From: Bacteroidales bacterium
Lineage (GTDB): Bacteria > Bacteroidota > Bacteroidia > Bacteroidales > UBA12077
Direction: 5' to 3'
Assembly: GCA_028282785.1 (NCBI GenBank)
Contig: JANQHE010000002.1
Coordinates: 115,581-179,580, forward strand
DNA: 64,000 nucleotides
Shown here in pieces: positions 9,231 to 17,861 of the stretch (positions are counted from its first letter, which is position 1; each line of letters opens with the position of its first letter). Made by a program: the position numbers and the translations under genes. The notes beneath the pieces were generated by a model, which saw nothing but the letters and a program-made list of their open reading frames with translations, did no database searches and was not told the DNA's origin.

Positions 9231-11042
9231 TTAAAAAAACTCTATTTCATCATTTTCTTTAATATCAAAATCTATATCAGCCTCATCACCTTTTGCAACT
9301 TTCTCATGAATGCTATGTTCAGTTTGCATGGTATAATATTGCTTAATATTTTCTAAATTTTCTTCTCTTGAAATTCCGTCTAACTCCTTATTTAATTTAA
9401 GTTTATAGTTTACAGTATTTAGCTCCGTAATTATTTCCTGAATTACCTTTTCGAAATACTCGTAATATTTAATTTTTGAAATAGAATTTTTAATATTTTT
9501 TATTACTAATTTACTATCATCGTTATTCTTTTGTATCAGTATTTCAATTTCTTTTCCTGATATTTTTAATGAATCAATTTGAGTTTTTAGTTCAGAAAAA
9601 TCTGTTTCACCTAATAAACTTTGATCTGTTTTATTTACAAATCCTTCAATATTATTTTTTAATGTAAATAAATACTCATACAATGAGTTAAGTTTTTGTG
9701 AGTTATCTTTCGTTTCTTTTAATAAATTAATGAATTGGCTATTTGCCTTTTTAAGATTTGAATCATTATTAAAAAGCTTCTCAAAGTATTTTTTTGATTC
9801 GTTTAACGATTCCTCTAGCTTTAAAGATAAGTTTTTAAAGTTTTCTATCATGTTCTCTGCTTGAAGATACTTATCATGAATATTATTTAGTTCTTCATCA
9901 AGGATATTAGTTTGCGTGTTATAACTATCGATAAATATATTTGCTTTATTTATATAAGAATCAATTCTTTCAAACATTCTGTTATAGTTAAGTTTTCCGT
10001 AAGAATAAACTCTTTGAGATTTATACGTAATATCCTGTATATTATCTCCGATTAGAATGAAATTATCAATAATAGCCTCTATTGCGGATTGATATTCTTT
10101 ATTTGCCTGTATTAGCTGCGCTGCTTGTAACCCGGAAATATCTCGTATTCGTAAGAAACACTTTACTTTTTCATTTAATTTATTTATTTCCAAATCGGTT
10201 TCATTAAATTCAACCAGTTCTTTAATTAAATCCTTATGTGTATTCTGGATGTGCTCCATCTTTTGTTTTATAATATCCTGATATTGAAGTTTTTTAATTA
10301 TTTCTGCATTGCTGTTTTCTAAATCTCCAATTTTTTCCGTTATATAGGGAATTAATTTTGTGTTATCTTCATTTTTTTTATCAATTAACTCAATGCTTGA
10401 CTGAATTTCTTTTAATAAACATTCAAGATTGAGTTCATTTAATCCGCTTAAATCTTTAATTCGTTTATAAGAATTTTTGGTTATTTTGCTTAGTTGATTG
10501 AAAGAGTTAATGATATTATCGGTAATGAGCTTAATAGCTTCAATCAACTTTTCTGTTTGCAAATAAATATTTTCCAAATATTCATTTTCTGATTCTTTAC
10601 TATAGGAAAGAGATACTTTTAAGTTTGCAATTAAGTAATTTAAGCTCATTAAATTTTGACCATAGCTTTTAATCGGGAAAAAAATATGTCTTATATGATT
10701 AGATAGTTTCTCCAATTGATCAGATATAACAACAATTCTATAATCCAGAATTTCAAACTGGATCTTCAGTTTTTCATATAGCTCATTAATAATTTGATAA
10801 AGATTATTATTCTTATCAATATTTGATGTATTACACACTATCCCAATATTCTCAGATATTTGGTTTGACTGGCTATAAATTTCTTTATAGCTTTTATTCA
10901 ACTGTAAAAAATCTTCTGCCGATCTATTATGTAATGATATTAATCTCTCATCGATTTTTGTGAAAAGATCTGTAATATCTTTAACCGAGTACGTTTTCAG
11001 CAGTGAATCTAAATGTATAGCAAATTCTTCTTGTTCAGACAT
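9231..11042 (-). CDS. Large coiled-coil chemosensory-operon protein with CheZ-like motifs
   Basis: This 603-residue, nearly all-helical soluble protein has no signal peptide or membrane segment. I do not recognise a named family with certainty. Seen: a QYQDIIKQKMEHI stretch at 253-265, which aligns with the CheZ active-site helix (Asp and Gln spaced D-x3-Q). A second related stretch, YYEYFEKVIQEI, lies at 527-538 with Glu531 and Gln535 in the same spacing. A conserved-looking GLQAAQLIQANKEY segment lies at 304-317. The C-terminus is acidic and ends in DEIEFF, loosely like the short CheY-binding tail of CheZ. It lies between the first response regulator and the STAS gene. I infer a possible CheY-phosphate phosphatase or scaffold. 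Generic coiled coil remains the alternative. Confidence 0.75.
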   Translation of the reverse strand: MSEQEEFAIHLDSLLKTYSVKDITDLFTKIDERLISLHNRSAEDFLQLNKSYKEIYSQSNQISENIGIVCNTSNIDKNNNLYQIINELYEKLKIQFEILDYRIVVISDQLEKLSNHIRHIFFPIKSYGQNLMSLNYLIANLKVSLSYSKESENEYLENIYLQTEKLIEAIKLITDNIINSFNQLSKITKNSYKRIKDLSGLNELNLECLLKEIQSSIELIDKKNEDNTKLIPYITEKIGDLENSNAEIIKKLQYQDIIKQKMEHIQNTHKDLIKELVEFNETDLEINKLNEKVKCFLRIRDISGLQAAQLIQANKEYQSAIEAIIDNFILIGDNIQDITYKSQRVYSYGKLNYNRMFERIDSYINKANIFIDSYNTQTNILDEELNNIHDKYLQAENMIENFKNLSLKLEESLNESKKYFEKLFNNDSNLKKANSQFINLLKETKDNSQKLNSLYEYLFTLKNNIEGFVNKTDQSLLGETDFSELKTQIDSLKISGKEIEILIQKNNDDSKLVIKNIKNSISKIKYYEYFEKVIQEIITELNTVNYKLKLNKELDGISREENLENIKQYYTMQTEHSIHEKVAKGDEADIDFDIKENDEIEFF

Positions 11043-11062
11043 ATAATTCAGTTAAATATATC

Positions 11063-11443
11063 TTATGTTTTAATTGTTAGTGCATTACCTATTTTTCCAA
11101 GAAATTCCGGAATATTTATTGGTTTTTCAATTACATCAATAGCTCCCAGTTCCTTAGCCATTAACCTATTTTCTTTATTAGCAAAAGCGGTAACAATAAT
11201 TATAGGAATATCTTTGAAAATTCCATTCGACTTTAATCTTTTCAATAAATCAAATCCGTTTTCATTTGGCATAAGCAGATCTAATAAAATTAAATTAGGA
11301 ATACTTCTTGTTAAAGAAACAAGAGCTTCCTTTGCACTATAAGCTTTTTCTACATTACATCCAGCATCTTCCAGAATAGCCTCCAATAAAACCAAATTGG
11401 TTTCCGAATCATCCACAATAAGTATGTTATTTCCTTTTATCAT
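11063..11443 (-). CDS. Single-domain response regulator, first gene of the chemosensory operon
   Basis: This 126-residue receiver domain has Asp11/Asp12, phospho-acceptor Asp55 in ILLDLLMPNENG, and Lys in VIEKPIN. It has no output domain. As the promoter-proximal gene of the operon it is probably a second CheA target besides CheY, serving as a phosphate sink or a second output. The gap to the coiled-coil gene is 20 bp. The candidate promoter at 11499-11531 lies upstream. Confidence 0.92.
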   Translation of the reverse strand: MIKGNNILIVDDSETNLVLLEAILEDAGCNVEKAYSAKEALVSLTRSIPNLILLDLLMPNENGFDLLKRLKSNGIFKDIPIIIVTAFANKENRLMAKELGAIDVIEKPINIPEFLGKIGNALTIKT

Positions 11444-11498
11444 AATGTATAGTTTTTATTCAAAATAATATATAGTAGTCTTGCTAAAATTAATGATG

Positions 11499-11531
11499 TA
11501 AAATTACGGATTGATTATAATTGTATACAAA
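11499..11531 (-). promoter_or_regulatory. Candidate promoter of the chemosensory operon
   Basis: On the minus strand a TTTG (11528-11531) is followed after 21 bases by TAATTTTA (11499-11506). This resembles the Bacteroidota -33 TTTG / -7 TAnnTTTG promoter with one mismatch in the -7 element. Transcription would begin about 50 bases before the first response-regulator gene. Confidence 0.35.
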
Positions 11532-11564
11532 TAAAACATGATGACATACATTACCGCGAAGTGA

Positions 11565-11576
11565 TGATTTAAATCA
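11565..11576. promoter_or_regulatory. FNR/CRP-type palindrome between divergent operons
   Basis: TGATTTAAATCA is a perfect 12-bp palindrome with the TGAT-N4-ATCA core typical of Fnr-family operators. It lies 66 bp before the Crp/Fnr gene at 11643 and about 35 bp upstream of the candidate chemosensory promoter. Autoregulation, and possible co-control of the chemosensory operon, is inferred. Confidence 0.5.
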
Positions 11577-11642
11577 CCAAAAATCTTTAATGATGAAGGA
11601 GTTTTCAAAAGAATTTAATAAATTTACGGAAATGGCTACCTT

Positions 11643-12326
11643 ATGATTACAAATAAACCTAATATTTTCGACACCCTTTTACCGGAAGGTGATATTTTAA
11701 CAGATCAACAAGTTGAAATTATTAAATCGAACGGTAAAGTAATTTCATTTCAAAAAAAGGATGTTATTTTCAGGCAAGGTACAATTACTTCACATGTAAT
11801 GTTTTTGGAATCAGGACTTGTTAAACTTTTCAGAGAGGGAAGAAATGAGAGATCTTTAATAATTAAAATTGCCAAACCAGGCGAATTTATTGGTTTGGTA
11901 TCAATGTATGGTAATGAAATTTATCATTATTCCGCTACTGCTGTTGAAGATGCTAAAGTGTTTTTTATTGATTTTAAAATCTTTAATTCGATTCTATTAG
12001 AAAATGGAAATTATGCGATTTACCTGTTAAAAGAAATAGCAAATGACAATTTAGGTATTTTTGATCGAATTATTTCCCAGTATCATAAACAACTCCCAGG
12101 TAAAATTGCCGATATTATTTTATACTTTTCAACTCACATCTATAATTCAGAGACTTTTGAATTTCCTATAACCCGCAATGAGTTAGCTGAACTTGCAGGT
12201 ACAACTAAAGAAAGCTTTATCCGAACTCTTGCCGAATTTAAGAACGATAAAATTATTGAAATTCAAGGTAAATTGATAAAAATTAATAGTATCGATATTA
12301 TAAAAACTCTTAGTAGGCTAGGATAA
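11643..12326 (+). CDS. Crp/Fnr family transcriptional regulator
   Basis: This 227-residue DNA-binding regulator has an N-terminal cyclic-nucleotide-binding-like beta barrel (about 20-130, with DVIFRQGTITSHVMFLESG and PGEFIGLVSMYG), a dimerisation helix, and a C-terminal winged helix (about 170-225) with FPITRNELAELAGTTKESF. It contains no cysteine at all, so it cannot hold the oxygen-sensing Fe-S cluster of classical FNR. The effector is unknown. An FNR-like palindrome lies 66 bp upstream. Its stop overlaps the ATG of the next response-regulator gene (TAATG), so the two are coupled, and it is divergent from the chemosensory operon. Confidence 0.93.
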   Translation: MITNKPNIFDTLLPEGDILTDQQVEIIKSNGKVISFQKKDVIFRQGTITSHVMFLESGLVKLFREGRNERSLIIKIAKPGEFIGLVSMYGNEIYHYSATAVEDAKVFFIDFKIFNSILLENGNYAIYLLKEIANDNLGIFDRIISQYHKQLPGKIADIILYFSTHIYNSETFEFPITRNELAELAGTTKESFIRTLAEFKNDKIIEIQGKLIKINSIDIIKTLSRLG

Positions 12327-12697
12327 TGGAAAAATACAATGTTCTTATTGTTGATGACATTTTAATGAACAGGGTTTTACTCAAAGAACTATTGTTCGAT
12401 GTAGCCAATGAAATTAAAGAAGCAAAAAATGGCCTTGAAGCATTGGATATTCTAAAAGCAAACAGTATCGACATAATTTTAATGGATATTGAGATGCCAA
12501 AGATGAATGGTTTGGAAACAACCAAATATATAAGAACCAAATTACCCCATCCCCAAAATAATTTACCTATAATAGCATTAACTGCTCATAATCCGAATGA
12601 TTTTTTTGAAGATTTTTCAGAAGCAGGATTTAATGATCTTCTTACTAAACCATATTCTTTTGAGAAAATTAAAAAAGCAATTGATTCAGCATTATAG
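12326..12697 (+). CDS. Single-domain response regulator
   Basis: This 123-residue receiver domain has Asp10/Asp11, phospho-acceptor Asp54 in ILMDIEMPKMNG, and Lys in LLTKPYS. The LTAHN sequence at the switch Thr is typical of receivers associated with hybrid kinases. It has no output domain. It is translationally coupled to the Crp/Fnr regulator through a TAATG overlap and is followed after 15 bp by the M1 peptidase gene, so the three probably form one transcript. The cognate kinase is not obvious. CheA or one of the kinases at 35942-41879 could serve. Confidence 0.92.
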   Translation: MEKYNVLIVDDILMNRVLLKELLFDVANEIKEAKNGLEALDILKANSIDIILMDIEMPKMNGLETTKYIRTKLPHPQNNLPIIALTAHNPNDFFEDFSEAGFNDLLTKPYSFEKIKKAIDSAL

Positions 12698-12712
12698 TAA
12701 ACATTCTTAAAT

Positions 12713-15298
12713 ATGAAAAAATTAAATCAATTATTCCTGATACTTATTCTTTCTTCTATTTTATATAGTAGTTGTAAAGAAGTTAATCCAAAACTAATTG
12801 AACCTGGAGTATCAAAAGAATTAGCGCTACTAAGAGAAAAACAATTAAGTGACATAACGTATTTTTTGTCTTTTACTGTCCCTGATTCGGTAAATGAAAA
12901 AGTACAAGGGCATACCATTATAGAATTCAATTATAATAAAGATTTAAATAAACCTTTAATTCTTGACTTTAGAAATCCGGAAAGTTTTGTAAAGTCAGTT
13001 AAAATTGATAAAAAGGACATTAAATACGAATTTAAAAATGAGCATATTATTGTTGGCAACAAATTACTTCAAAAAGGTAAAAACAAACTTGAAATTGAAT
13101 TTACAGCCGGTGATCGTGCTTTGAATAGAAACGCTGAATATCTATATACATTATTTGTACCTGACAGAGCCTGTACGGCATTTCCAAGCTTCGACCAACC
13201 TTCATTAAAAGCTAAGTTCCAAACTGAAATAAACGTTCCCGGCGAATGGACATCCGTAGCAAATTCTCCATTAATTGATAAAAAAGAAGAAAATAATCGC
13301 TCTATCTATATTTTTGATAAAACTGAACCAATCTCAACGTATATCTTTTCATTTGTTGCCGGAAAATTTCGATCTGTTTCTAAAACTTATGATGATAGAG
13401 AAATAATCATGTATCACCGTGAAGATGAATTAGATAAGTTAGAGAACAATATTGATAAGATCTTTGATTTACATTACAGTTCACTAAAATGGCTGGAAGA
13501 ATATACGCAAATAGAATACCCATTTACGAAATTTGATTTTGTAATTATTCCTTCATTTCAGTATTCCGGCATGGAACATCCTGGTGCCATTCTTTATCGT
13601 GACTCCAGGTTATTCCTTGAAAAAAATGCTACCATAAGAGAAGAACTGAACCGGGCCAATTTAATAGCACATGAAACTGCCCACATATGGTTTGGAGATT
13701 TGGTCACTATGGAATGGTTTAGCGAAGTTTGGTTAAAAGAAGTTTTTGCCAATTTTATGGCAGGTAAAATTGTAAATCCTCAATATCCGGAGGTAAACCA
13801 TGATCTTAACTTTTTAATTAATCATTATCCTCCATCTTACTCTGTTGATAGAACCAAAGGAGCAAATCCAATTGAACAGGAATTGAACAATATGAAAAAT
13901 GCGGGAACTTTATATGGAAGTATCATTTATCATAAAGCTCCCATTGTAATGAATCAGCTGGAAAAAATTATTGGGAGCGAGTTATTAAAAGAAGGTATTC
14001 AGGAATACTTAAGCCAAAATATTTATGGAAACGCTACCTGGGACGATTTGATTAATATATTGGACAAAAAAACAGTTAAGGATTTAAAAAGCTGGAGCCA
14101 TGCATGGGTATATGAACCAGGAATGCCTCATTATAACATTCAAAAAGCATATAATGTCAATAATAACCTGGAATCTATGATTATTGAACAATCGGACCCT
14201 GCGGGTAAAGGCAAACAATGGAACCAGGAGATTAAAGTTTTATTGGAAAATGAAAAAGGTACACAAGAATTCCAGGTTGAATTAAAGGATACATTTTCCG
14301 TTATTAATCTTTTGGAAAAAAACTTGACGCCCGAATACGTTTTCCCAAATTCCGATGGTTTAGGTTATGGTTATTTCAAATTAGATAGCAATTCGGTTCA
14401 AAGTATTTTAAATCAATTATCAGAAGTAGAGGATCCTGTATTAAGATGTTCTATGTATATATCCCTTTGGGAAAACATGTTAAATGAAAATATCGATCCG
14501 AATGATCTTTATGAAGCATTTTTAGAAACTCTGGATTCTGAAAACAATCCACAAAATATTAATCTTTTGCTCGGATATATAAAATCTATTTATTGGAAAT
14601 TTACGCCAAACGAGCACAGAACATTATTAGCCAAAGATCTGGAATCTTTTCTTTGGGGAAAAGTTCTAAAAGCCGATTCTCCCGGTTTAAAATCTTCTTT
14701 TTTCAAAACCTATAGGTCAATCATTTTAACTGAGAATGGTATAAAAAATCTGTATAATCTGTGGAAAGATAAAATTGAAATTTCCGGTCTTGAATTTACT
14801 GAAAAGGATTTTACAGAAATTTCTTTTGAATTAGCTTTAAGAAATATTCCGGATTCAGAATCTATTCTCGATAAGCAGTATGAAAGAATAAAAAACAACG
14901 AAAAGAAGAATCGATTCAGTTTTATTAGACAAGCTGTTTCAAATCAAGATGAAGTTCGTGACAATTTCTTTGAAAAGTTAAAAGATGAAAAAAACAGAGA
15001 GAAAGAACCTTGGGTTATTGATGCACTTTATTATTTACATCATCCTTTGCGCACTGACAGATCTGTAAAATATTTAAGGCCTTCGTTAGATATTTTAGAA
15101 GAGATCCAGGTTACTGGTGATATTTTTTTTCCAAAGAGATGGTTGGATGCAAGTTTTGCTGGTCATACTTCAATTGATGCGGTTACTGAGATTAATTTAT
15201 TTTTAAATGAAAATCCGGACTTTCCTGAGAATTTAAAAAATAAAATTCTTCAATCGACAGATTTAGTGTTCAGGGCAAGCATTATAAGTAATGAATAA
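12713..15298 (+). CDS. M1 family zinc aminopeptidase, putative lipoprotein
   Basis: This 861-residue gluzincin is predicted to remove N-terminal residues from peptides in the cell envelope. Seen: a signal peptide ending in LYSSC with Cys21 as the likely lipidated residue; the M1 N-terminal beta domain; GMEHPGA, which replaces the GAMEN exopeptidase motif; and zinc site H320-E-T-A-H324 with Glu343 as third ligand, 19 residues after H324 as in M1 enzymes. The C-terminal 400 residues are helical, as in leukotriene A4 hydrolase-like relatives. It follows the response regulator closely and ends at a clear hairpin terminator. The cleaved substrate is unknown. Confidence 0.92.
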   Translation: MKKLNQLFLILILSSILYSSCKEVNPKLIEPGVSKELALLREKQLSDITYFLSFTVPDSVNEKVQGHTIIEFNYNKDLNKPLILDFRNPESFVKSVKIDKKDIKYEFKNEHIIVGNKLLQKGKNKLEIEFTAGDRALNRNAEYLYTLFVPDRACTAFPSFDQPSLKAKFQTEINVPGEWTSVANSPLIDKKEENNRSIYIFDKTEPISTYIFSFVAGKFRSVSKTYDDREIIMYHREDELDKLENNIDKIFDLHYSSLKWLEEYTQIEYPFTKFDFVIIPSFQYSGMEHPGAILYRDSRLFLEKNATIREELNRANLIAHETAHIWFGDLVTMEWFSEVWLKEVFANFMAGKIVNPQYPEVNHDLNFLINHYPPSYSVDRTKGANPIEQELNNMKNAGTLYGSIIYHKAPIVMNQLEKIIGSELLKEGIQEYLSQNIYGNATWDDLINILDKKTVKDLKSWSHAWVYEPGMPHYNIQKAYNVNNNLESMIIEQSDPAGKGKQWNQEIKVLLENEKGTQEFQVELKDTFSVINLLEKNLTPEYVFPNSDGLGYGYFKLDSNSVQSILNQLSEVEDPVLRCSMYISLWENMLNENIDPNDLYEAFLETLDSENNPQNINLLLGYIKSIYWKFTPNEHRTLLAKDLESFLWGKVLKADSPGLKSSFFKTYRSIILTENGIKNLYNLWKDKIEISGLEFTEKDFTEISFELALRNIPDSESILDKQYERIKNNEKKNRFSFIRQAVSNQDEVRDNFFEKLKDEKNREKEPWVIDALYYLHHPLRTDRSVKYLRPSLDILEEIQVTGDIFFPKRWLDASFAGHTSIDAVTEINLFLNENPDFPENLKNKILQSTDLVFRASIISNE

Positions 15299-15299
15299 A

Positions 15300-15330
15300 A
15301 AAGCCGGGAAACCCCGGCTCTATTTTCCAT
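15300..15330. terminator. Bidirectional rho-independent terminator
   Basis: The arms AGCCGGG and CCCGGCT (15302-15319) with a 4-base loop are flanked by A-runs on the left and T-rich sequence on the right. It sits between the convergent M1 peptidase gene and the 92-residue ORF and can serve both. Confidence 0.85.
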
Positions 15331-15598
15331 TTAAACTATTTAGTTCTTCAAGTAGTTTCATGTTCATTTCGTACATCTCCTCTATAATACTTCTGTAATA
15401 CTCCTTCTTACTTCCGTTTTCCGGCGGGTTATTAACCTTGTACAATAGATTTCTCCTTAATTGTTCCGCATCATGCATAATATCCAAGGCATTTTCCTGG
15501 TTGTTTACGGGAGAATATTCCATATATGAAAAACATTCGTTAATTACTTGATTTGCTAAGAAATTTATATCTTTTTTTATGTCTCGACTACTCGCCAT
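15320..15598 (-). CDS. Small conserved-looking hypothetical protein
   Basis: This is a 92-residue, charged, mostly helical cytoplasmic protein with no signal peptide or membrane segment. I do not recognise the family. The sequence (DIKKDINFLANQVINECF, then RSIIEEMYEMNMKLLEEL) looks like a two- or three-helix bundle. It reads convergently to the M1 peptidase gene and shares its terminator. It stands alone, with 128 bp to the next gene upstream. Coding is supported by an intact frame with normal composition and by the flanking terminator. Confidence 0.7.
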   Translation of the reverse strand: MASSRDIKKDINFLANQVINECFSYMEYSPVNNQENALDIMHDAEQLRRNLLYKVNNPPENGSKKEYYRSIIEEMYEMNMKLLEELNSLNGK

Positions 15599-15667
15599 TT
15601 CAATCTAAATAATGCAAAATTTAATAGAAAGATATAGGTAAATATTTAAAAATCAAAATCATTTATA

Positions 15668-15700
15668 AAAAAAAGCACCTTGCCATTTGAAGCAAGGTAC
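15668..15700 (-). terminator. Rho-independent terminator of the LysM gene
   Basis: The arms ACCTTGC (15677-15683) and GCAAGGT (15692-15698) are followed on the minus strand by a run of eight T. It lies about 30 bp after the stop of the LysM protein gene. Confidence 0.8.
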
Positions 15701-15726
15701 CCATAATATTTCCATGTATTTTATTT

Positions 15727-17724
15727 CTATTCAATACTTTGAGAATATGAGGTAGCATAATTTTCTAACTCATCTATTCTAAAAATATTAAATCCTTCAT
15801 AGTACTTTACTATATCCACATTTACATTCTCGAAACCAGAGTTTTTATACCATTTAACAAATCGATAATTAGCCTGTAATAAATCAACCTGATAATTGTA
15901 AATACAATGCTCAAAATTTTCTCCATAATTCAGCATCGCAGAAAGGAAATAAAGGCCAACATCATACGCATGAATTGCCATTTGGTTAGGTTCCGTATGA
16001 TAAACATCTCTAAATTTCCTAACAAATTTCTTTACATCTTGATGCTGATAATCGATGAAAAACGAGGTAGCAATACATAGTTCAAGGTTAAAATAATACT
16101 CCGGATCAATATTTCTAAAACGCTGCCAACGCGATAAACCAATAACACGAACCTTTTTACCAAAAGCTTTTAATGTATTCAGTTTAGTCACAACATTTGT
16201 TACAAAAGCCTCCTCGTTTGAAGGAACAATGAATACATTTTCAAGCTCCTCATTTAAAGCATGTTCTAACACATAAATACTATCTTCGAAAACAACTTCT
16301 TTAAACTGTATATTATTAATCAAAGTATCAATTGATAAATTCGCAAAAATTTTATCTTTAACCATTTGCACATTACGATAACCCAAGCTATCTCCGCTAT
16401 GTACTAGTATAATATTTTTATCTCCGAATTCCGAAACGAAACGAGCAAATTCATTTATTTGCGATTCGTATGATGGATAAACCTGGAATAAATATGGATT
16501 CTCATCAACCAGTTTCAAATTATCCCGCAAAGGCGAAACCATTTTAATTCCATGTTGCTTTGAAAACTCCGAAACCAATTTAACTTCGTGATTATAAATC
16601 GGTCCTATTATTAAATCGGAATATTCTAATTCAGGGAAACTCAAAATTTCTTTTATTCTTGCCGTATCATTTTGTGTATCGTATACATGCAAATTAATTG
16701 ATAACCCCCTTTGCTTCAAACTATCAATTGCCAATAGTAAGCCCTCGTAAAATTCAACAAATGCTATTGATTTTGGGTAAACATAAAACGGTTCATAAAA
16801 AACTTTTTCATAGATCTTTTTACCTAATTGATCAACTTCTGAAGAATCAATAAAAAATTCTTCATCATTCTTTTCTAAATAAAACGGAAGTAATAATGAT
16901 ACATGATAAGGCTCGCTTTTTGGACTGAATAATTTTTGACATTCGGTGAAATTCATCGAATCAGAATAGGCAATAATGGTTCGTTTTTCATAGAAAACAG
17001 AATCGGTCAATTGTTCTTCCTGTTTCAATAAAACCGTTGTTGCTTCAAATCCTTCTTCTACAACCGGAATTTTTAAAACCTGACCATATTTCAATCCGTC
17101 TATTAAAAATGGATTATGTTCTTTTAATAACTCTTTTGTGATATTGTATTCCCTGGTAAGTGAGAATACGGTTTCTTTCTGTTCAACTTTATGATATATA
17201 AACTTACTTGGAACTCTTATAGTATCCTCAGTTAAATCATTTGATGGTGTTAAGTTTACAACATCCTTGTTTTCTCTTGTTTTTGGAATCCTTATGATCT
17301 GATTTACTTTAATCACATATTCAACCGAAGGATCATTAAATGCTATGATATCTTCCTTTGGAACGTTATACATTTGCGAAAGCGAAAACAAAGTTTGACC
17401 GGGTTGAACCCTATGATATAATACATATTTTTCTCCTCCTGATTTTTCCTCGGATTGTTCTTTAACTACTGGAATTTTTAATGCCTGTCCAGGTTGTAAG
17501 CCCAAAAAGATTTCAGGATTTTCTTTTGCAACTTGTTTTTGACTAACATTATATGCATTACACAGCGAAAATAATGTTTCCCCCTGTTTTATGATATGAA
17601 CATAATAATGCTGTCCTCCAATAATTACTTTATTTTTTGAAATTTCAATTTTTATTGAATCATTTTGAGCAAAAGCATTAAAAGTGACCAGAAGTACAAC
17701 AAAAATATTAAGAAGCCTTTTCAC
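15727..17724 (-). CDS. Exported protein with three LysM domains fused to a type 1 periplasmic-binding-like domain
   Basis: Seen: a signal peptide (MKRLLNIFVVLLVTFNAFAQ), then three LysM repeats starting near YYVHIIKQGETLFSLC, YHRVQPGQTLFSLSQ and YHKVEQKETVFSLTREYN, then about 390 residues resembling the leucine/isoleucine/valine-binding (LivK, ANF receptor) fold. The latter includes HVSLLLPFYLEKND, SDLIIGPIYNHEV and HAYDVGLYFL. LysM binds N-acetylglucosamine in peptidoglycan. The binding-like domain may hold a ligand or act structurally, as in LpoA-type activators of penicillin-binding proteins. No transporter genes are nearby, which argues against an ABC uptake role. A cell-wall-anchored regulator or sensor is inferred. 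Confidence 0.88.
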   Translation of the reverse strand: MKRLLNIFVVLLVTFNAFAQNDSIKIEISKNKVIIGGQHYYVHIIKQGETLFSLCNAYNVSQKQVAKENPEIFLGLQPGQALKIPVVKEQSEEKSGGEKYVLYHRVQPGQTLFSLSQMYNVPKEDIIAFNDPSVEYVIKVNQIIRIPKTRENKDVVNLTPSNDLTEDTIRVPSKFIYHKVEQKETVFSLTREYNITKELLKEHNPFLIDGLKYGQVLKIPVVEEGFEATTVLLKQEEQLTDSVFYEKRTIIAYSDSMNFTECQKLFSPKSEPYHVSLLLPFYLEKNDEEFFIDSSEVDQLGKKIYEKVFYEPFYVYPKSIAFVEFYEGLLLAIDSLKQRGLSINLHVYDTQNDTARIKEILSFPELEYSDLIIGPIYNHEVKLVSEFSKQHGIKMVSPLRDNLKLVDENPYLFQVYPSYESQINEFARFVSEFGDKNIILVHSGDSLGYRNVQMVKDKIFANLSIDTLINNIQFKEVVFEDSIYVLEHALNEELENVFIVPSNEEAFVTNVVTKLNTLKAFGKKVRVIGLSRWQRFRNIDPEYYFNLELCIATSFFIDYQHQDVKKFVRKFRDVYHTEPNQMAIHAYDVGLYFLSAMLNYGENFEHCIYNYQVDLLQANYRFVKWYKNSGFENVNVDIVKYYEGFNIFRIDELENYATSYSQSIE

Positions 17725-17809
17725 ACTTTAATTATTTAGGTTTAAATTTTAACTTTTAGAGGGTAATTTTATTGTTCAGTGACAAAATTAATTGAAGTCT
17801 TGGAATAAA

Positions 17810-17844
17810 AAAATAAGCATGACATAATTTGTCATGCTTATTTT
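17810..17844 (-). terminator. Strong rho-independent terminator after the ferritin-like gene
   Basis: The 13-bp arms AATAAGCATGACA and TGTCATGCTTATT (17812-17842) with a 5-base loop are followed by a T-run on both strands. It lies 20 bp after the stop of the ferritin-like gene. Confidence 0.88.
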
Positions 17845-17861
17845 TTTATTTGGTTTAAAAT

